A DNA stretch of 5,985 nucleotides from DAIDKA01 sp035506335 (lineage in GTDB: Bacteria > Pseudomonadota > Gammaproteobacteria > Steroidobacterales > Steroidobacteraceae): NCBI GenBank assembly GCA_035506335.1, contig DATJPN010000124.1, positions 1-5,985 on the forward strand. Reading direction: 5' to 3'. The position numbers and the translations under genes were made by a program. The notes beneath the pieces were generated by a model. That model was given only the letters and a program-made list of their open reading frames with translations, was not told where the DNA came from and ran no database searches. The number at the start of each line of letters is the position of its first letter. The first letter of the stretch is position 1. Shown in pieces: positions 4,285-5,985 of this stretch.

Positions 4285-5985
4285 ATGACTGAAAACCAGA
4301 AAACCACCCTCGGCTTCCAGGCCGAGGTGCGTCAGCTGCTGCAGCTGATGATCCACTCGCTGTACAGCCACAAGGAAATCTTCCTCCGCGAGCTGATTTC
4401 GAATGCCTCGGATGCCAACGACCGGGTGCGCTTCGAGGCCATCGCGACCCCGGCCCTGCTCGCGGACGATACCGAGCTCGCGGTGTGGGTCGAGGGCGAT
4501 CCGGCGGCGGGCACTCTCACCATCCGCGACAACGGCATCGGCATGAGCCGCGAGGAGGCGATCGCCAACCTCGGCACGATCGCGCGATCGGGAACCGCCG
4601 AGTTCTTCAAGTCCCTGTCCGGGGACCAGCAGAAGGACTCGCAGCTGATCGGGCAGTTCGGCGTCGGCTTCTACTCCTCGTTCATCGTGGCCGGGCGCGT
4701 CGAAGTGCTGACCCGCAAGGCGGGGGCGCCGGCGAACCAGGGCGTGCACTGGGAGTCCAGCGCCGACGGGCAGTTCACGGTGGAAGACGTGGACCTGCCG
4801 CGCCGCGGGACGACCATCATCCTGCACCTGAAGGAGGACTGCCGCGAGTTCGCCGACAGCTGGCGCCTGCGCTCGCTCATCCACCGCTACTCGGATCACC
4901 TGAGCTTTCCGGTGATGATGCGCAAGGAGGCCGGCCAGAACGCGGGCAAGGACGCCGCCGCCGCCGAGGCGCCGTTCGAGGCGGTCAACCAGGCCCGCGC
5001 CCTGTGGACGCGTCCCCGGACCGAGGTGACCGACGAGGAATACAAGCAGTTCTTCGAACACATCGCGCACGACCCCACCGAGCCGCTCGCCTGGAGCCAC
5101 AACAAGGTCGAGGGCAAGCGCGACTACACCAGCCTGCTCTACATCCCCGGCCGCGCGCCCTTCGACCTGTGGCACCGGGATGCCGCCCGGGGCCTGAAGC
5201 TGTACGTGCGCCGCGTGTTCATCATGGACGACGCGGAGCAGTTCCTGCCGCTGTACCTGCGCTTCATCAAGGGCGTGATCGACTCGAGCGACCTGCCGCT
5301 GAACGTCTCGCGCGAGCTGCTGCAGCAGGACGCGGACGTGGAGGCGATGAAGGGCGGCCTGACGCGCCGGGTCCTCGAGCTGCTGGCGCGGCTCGCGAGC
5401 GACGAGCCGGCCAAGTACGCGACCTTCTGGAAGGAATTCGGCGCGGTGCTGAAGGAGGGGCTCGCCGAGGACTACGCCAACCGCGACAAGATCCTGCCGC
5501 TCCTGCGCTTCGCCAGCACCCATGAGGCCGAGGATGCCCCGACGGTGAGCCTCAAGGACTACGTGGGCCGCATGAAGAGCGGGCAGGAGCGCATCTATTT
5601 CGTCATCGCCGACAGCATCGCGGCGGCGCGCAGCAGCCCCCATATCGAGCAGCTGCGCGCGCTCGGGATCGAGGTGCTGCTGATGGCCGAGCGCGTCGAT
5701 GAGTGGGTGATGGGCCAGGTCGAGGGCTTCGAGGGCAAGAACTTCAAGGACGCCGCCCGCGGCGATCTGGAACTGGGCGGCCTGGAACCGGAGGCCGGCA
5801 AGGACAAGGCGAAGGAACAGAGCAAGGAGCACGAGGCGCTCCTCAAACGCGTCAAGGACACCCTGGGCGAGCGCGTCGCCGAAGTGCGTGTGGCCTCGCG
5901 CCTGACGGACTCGCCCTCCTGCCTGGTGCTGGGCGAGCGCGACCTGGGTTCGGCCATGCGCCGTATCCTCGAGGCCCAGGGCCAG
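4285..5985 (+). CDS. htpG: HtpG, bacterial Hsp90 chaperone (3' end outside the window)
   Basis: 567 codons are visible and the frame is still open at the window edge. By alignment from memory to E. coli HtpG (624 residues) about 65 C-terminal residues, carrying much of the dimerisation helices, are missing. HtpG is a cytosolic, ATP-driven dimeric chaperone that remodels client proteins with DnaK. N-terminal GHKL ATPase domain (about 1-220): catalytic Glu36 and Mg-binding Asn40 in FLRELISNASDA, Asp82 in RDNGIGM, and the lid/glycine motif GQFGVGFYSS (123-132). Middle domain (about 235-500): LWTRPRTEVTDEEY and RVFIMDDAEQF, with the ATP-sensing Arg343 in LPLNVSRE. The C-terminal domain begins after the charged AGKDKAKEQSKEHE segment. 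The start ATG has AGGA at 4275-4278, 6 nt upstream. One oddity is Asn45 in SDANDRVR, where E. coli has Ala. No broken motif is seen. Confidence 0.97.
   Translation, partial: MTENQKTTLGFQAEVRQLLQLMIHSLYSHKEIFLRELISNASDANDRVRFEAIATPALLADDTELAVWVEGDPAAGTLTIRDNGIGMSREEAIANLGTIARSGTAEFFKSLSGDQQKDSQLIGQFGVGFYSSFIVAGRVEVLTRKAGAPANQGVHWESSADGQFTVEDVDLPRRGTTIILHLKEDCREFADSWRLRSLIHRYSDHLSFPVMMRKEAGQNAGKDAAAAEAPFEAVNQARALWTRPRTEVTDEEYKQFFEHIAHDPTEPLAWSHNKVEGKRDYTSLLYIPGRAPFDLWHRDAARGLKLYVRRVFIMDDAEQFLPLYLRFIKGVIDSSDLPLNVSRELLQQDADVEAMKGGLTRRVLELLARLASDEPAKYATFWKEFGAVLKEGLAEDYANRDKILPLLRFASTHEAEDAPTVSLKDYVGRMKSGQERIYFVIADSIAAARSSPHIEQLRALGIEVLLMAERVDEWVMGQVEGFEGKNFKDAARGDLELGGLEPEAGKDKAKEQSKEHEALLKRVKDTLGERVAEVRVASRLTDSPSCLVLGERDLGSAMRRILEAQGQ

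Noticed and set aside
4258..5832. A 524-codon open frame on the minus strand across htpG
   Set aside because: It mirrors htpG codons, has no recognisable domain and a biased composition (Leu, Arg, Ala, Val). HtpG on the plus strand explains the region fully.

Overview
The window is GC-rich (about two-thirds GC by eye) with dense, short-spaced genes. The proteins most resemble gammaproteobacterial families: a MltD-type LysM tail, a PpnN very close to the Escherichia/Pseudomonas enzyme, and an HtpG with an RpoH-type promoter. A high-GC gammaproteobacterium is the best guess. A narrower placement (for example near Xanthomonadales, Nevskiales or Steroidobacterales) cannot be settled by eye. I see no mobile element, CRISPR array, tRNA or rRNA, and no sign of recent transfer.

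Layout. (1) Positions 1-831, plus strand: C-terminal part of a MltD-like lytic transglycosylase, cut by the window start. An Ala/Thr-rich linker is followed by two LysM-like repeats. (2) 832-917: spacer with a small stem-loop and a -10-like TATACT placed so close to the next ATG that the transcript could be leaderless. (3) 918-1535: exported YkuD-type L,D-transpeptidase-family protein. (4) 1551-2939: PpnN nucleotide 5'-monophosphate nucleosidase, starting at TTG only 15 bp after the previous stop and in the same frame. (5) 3046-3276: a 76-residue protein of unknown function with a strong ribosome binding site. (6) 3281-3982, minus strand: an orphan ParA/MinD-type ATPase converging on the 76-residue gene with a 4-bp gap. 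(7) 4082-4186: a possible 34-codon ORF divergent from the ParA gene, with an imperfect hairpin over its stop. (8) 4219-4246: a heat-shock (sigma-32) promoter candidate. (9) 4285 to the window end: htpG, missing about its last 65 codons.

How the genes relate. The first two genes both act on peptidoglycan in the periplasm, one cleaving glycan strands and the other working on peptide cross-links or peptide-attached groups. PpnN is a nucleotide-salvage enzyme that in E. coli is tuned by (p)ppGpp. HtpG is a stress chaperone. Overall this is chromosomal housekeeping sequence. The parts not explained by known families are the two small ORFs flanking the orphan ParA ATPase; they are the best place to look for something new, but nothing here demonstrates a new system.
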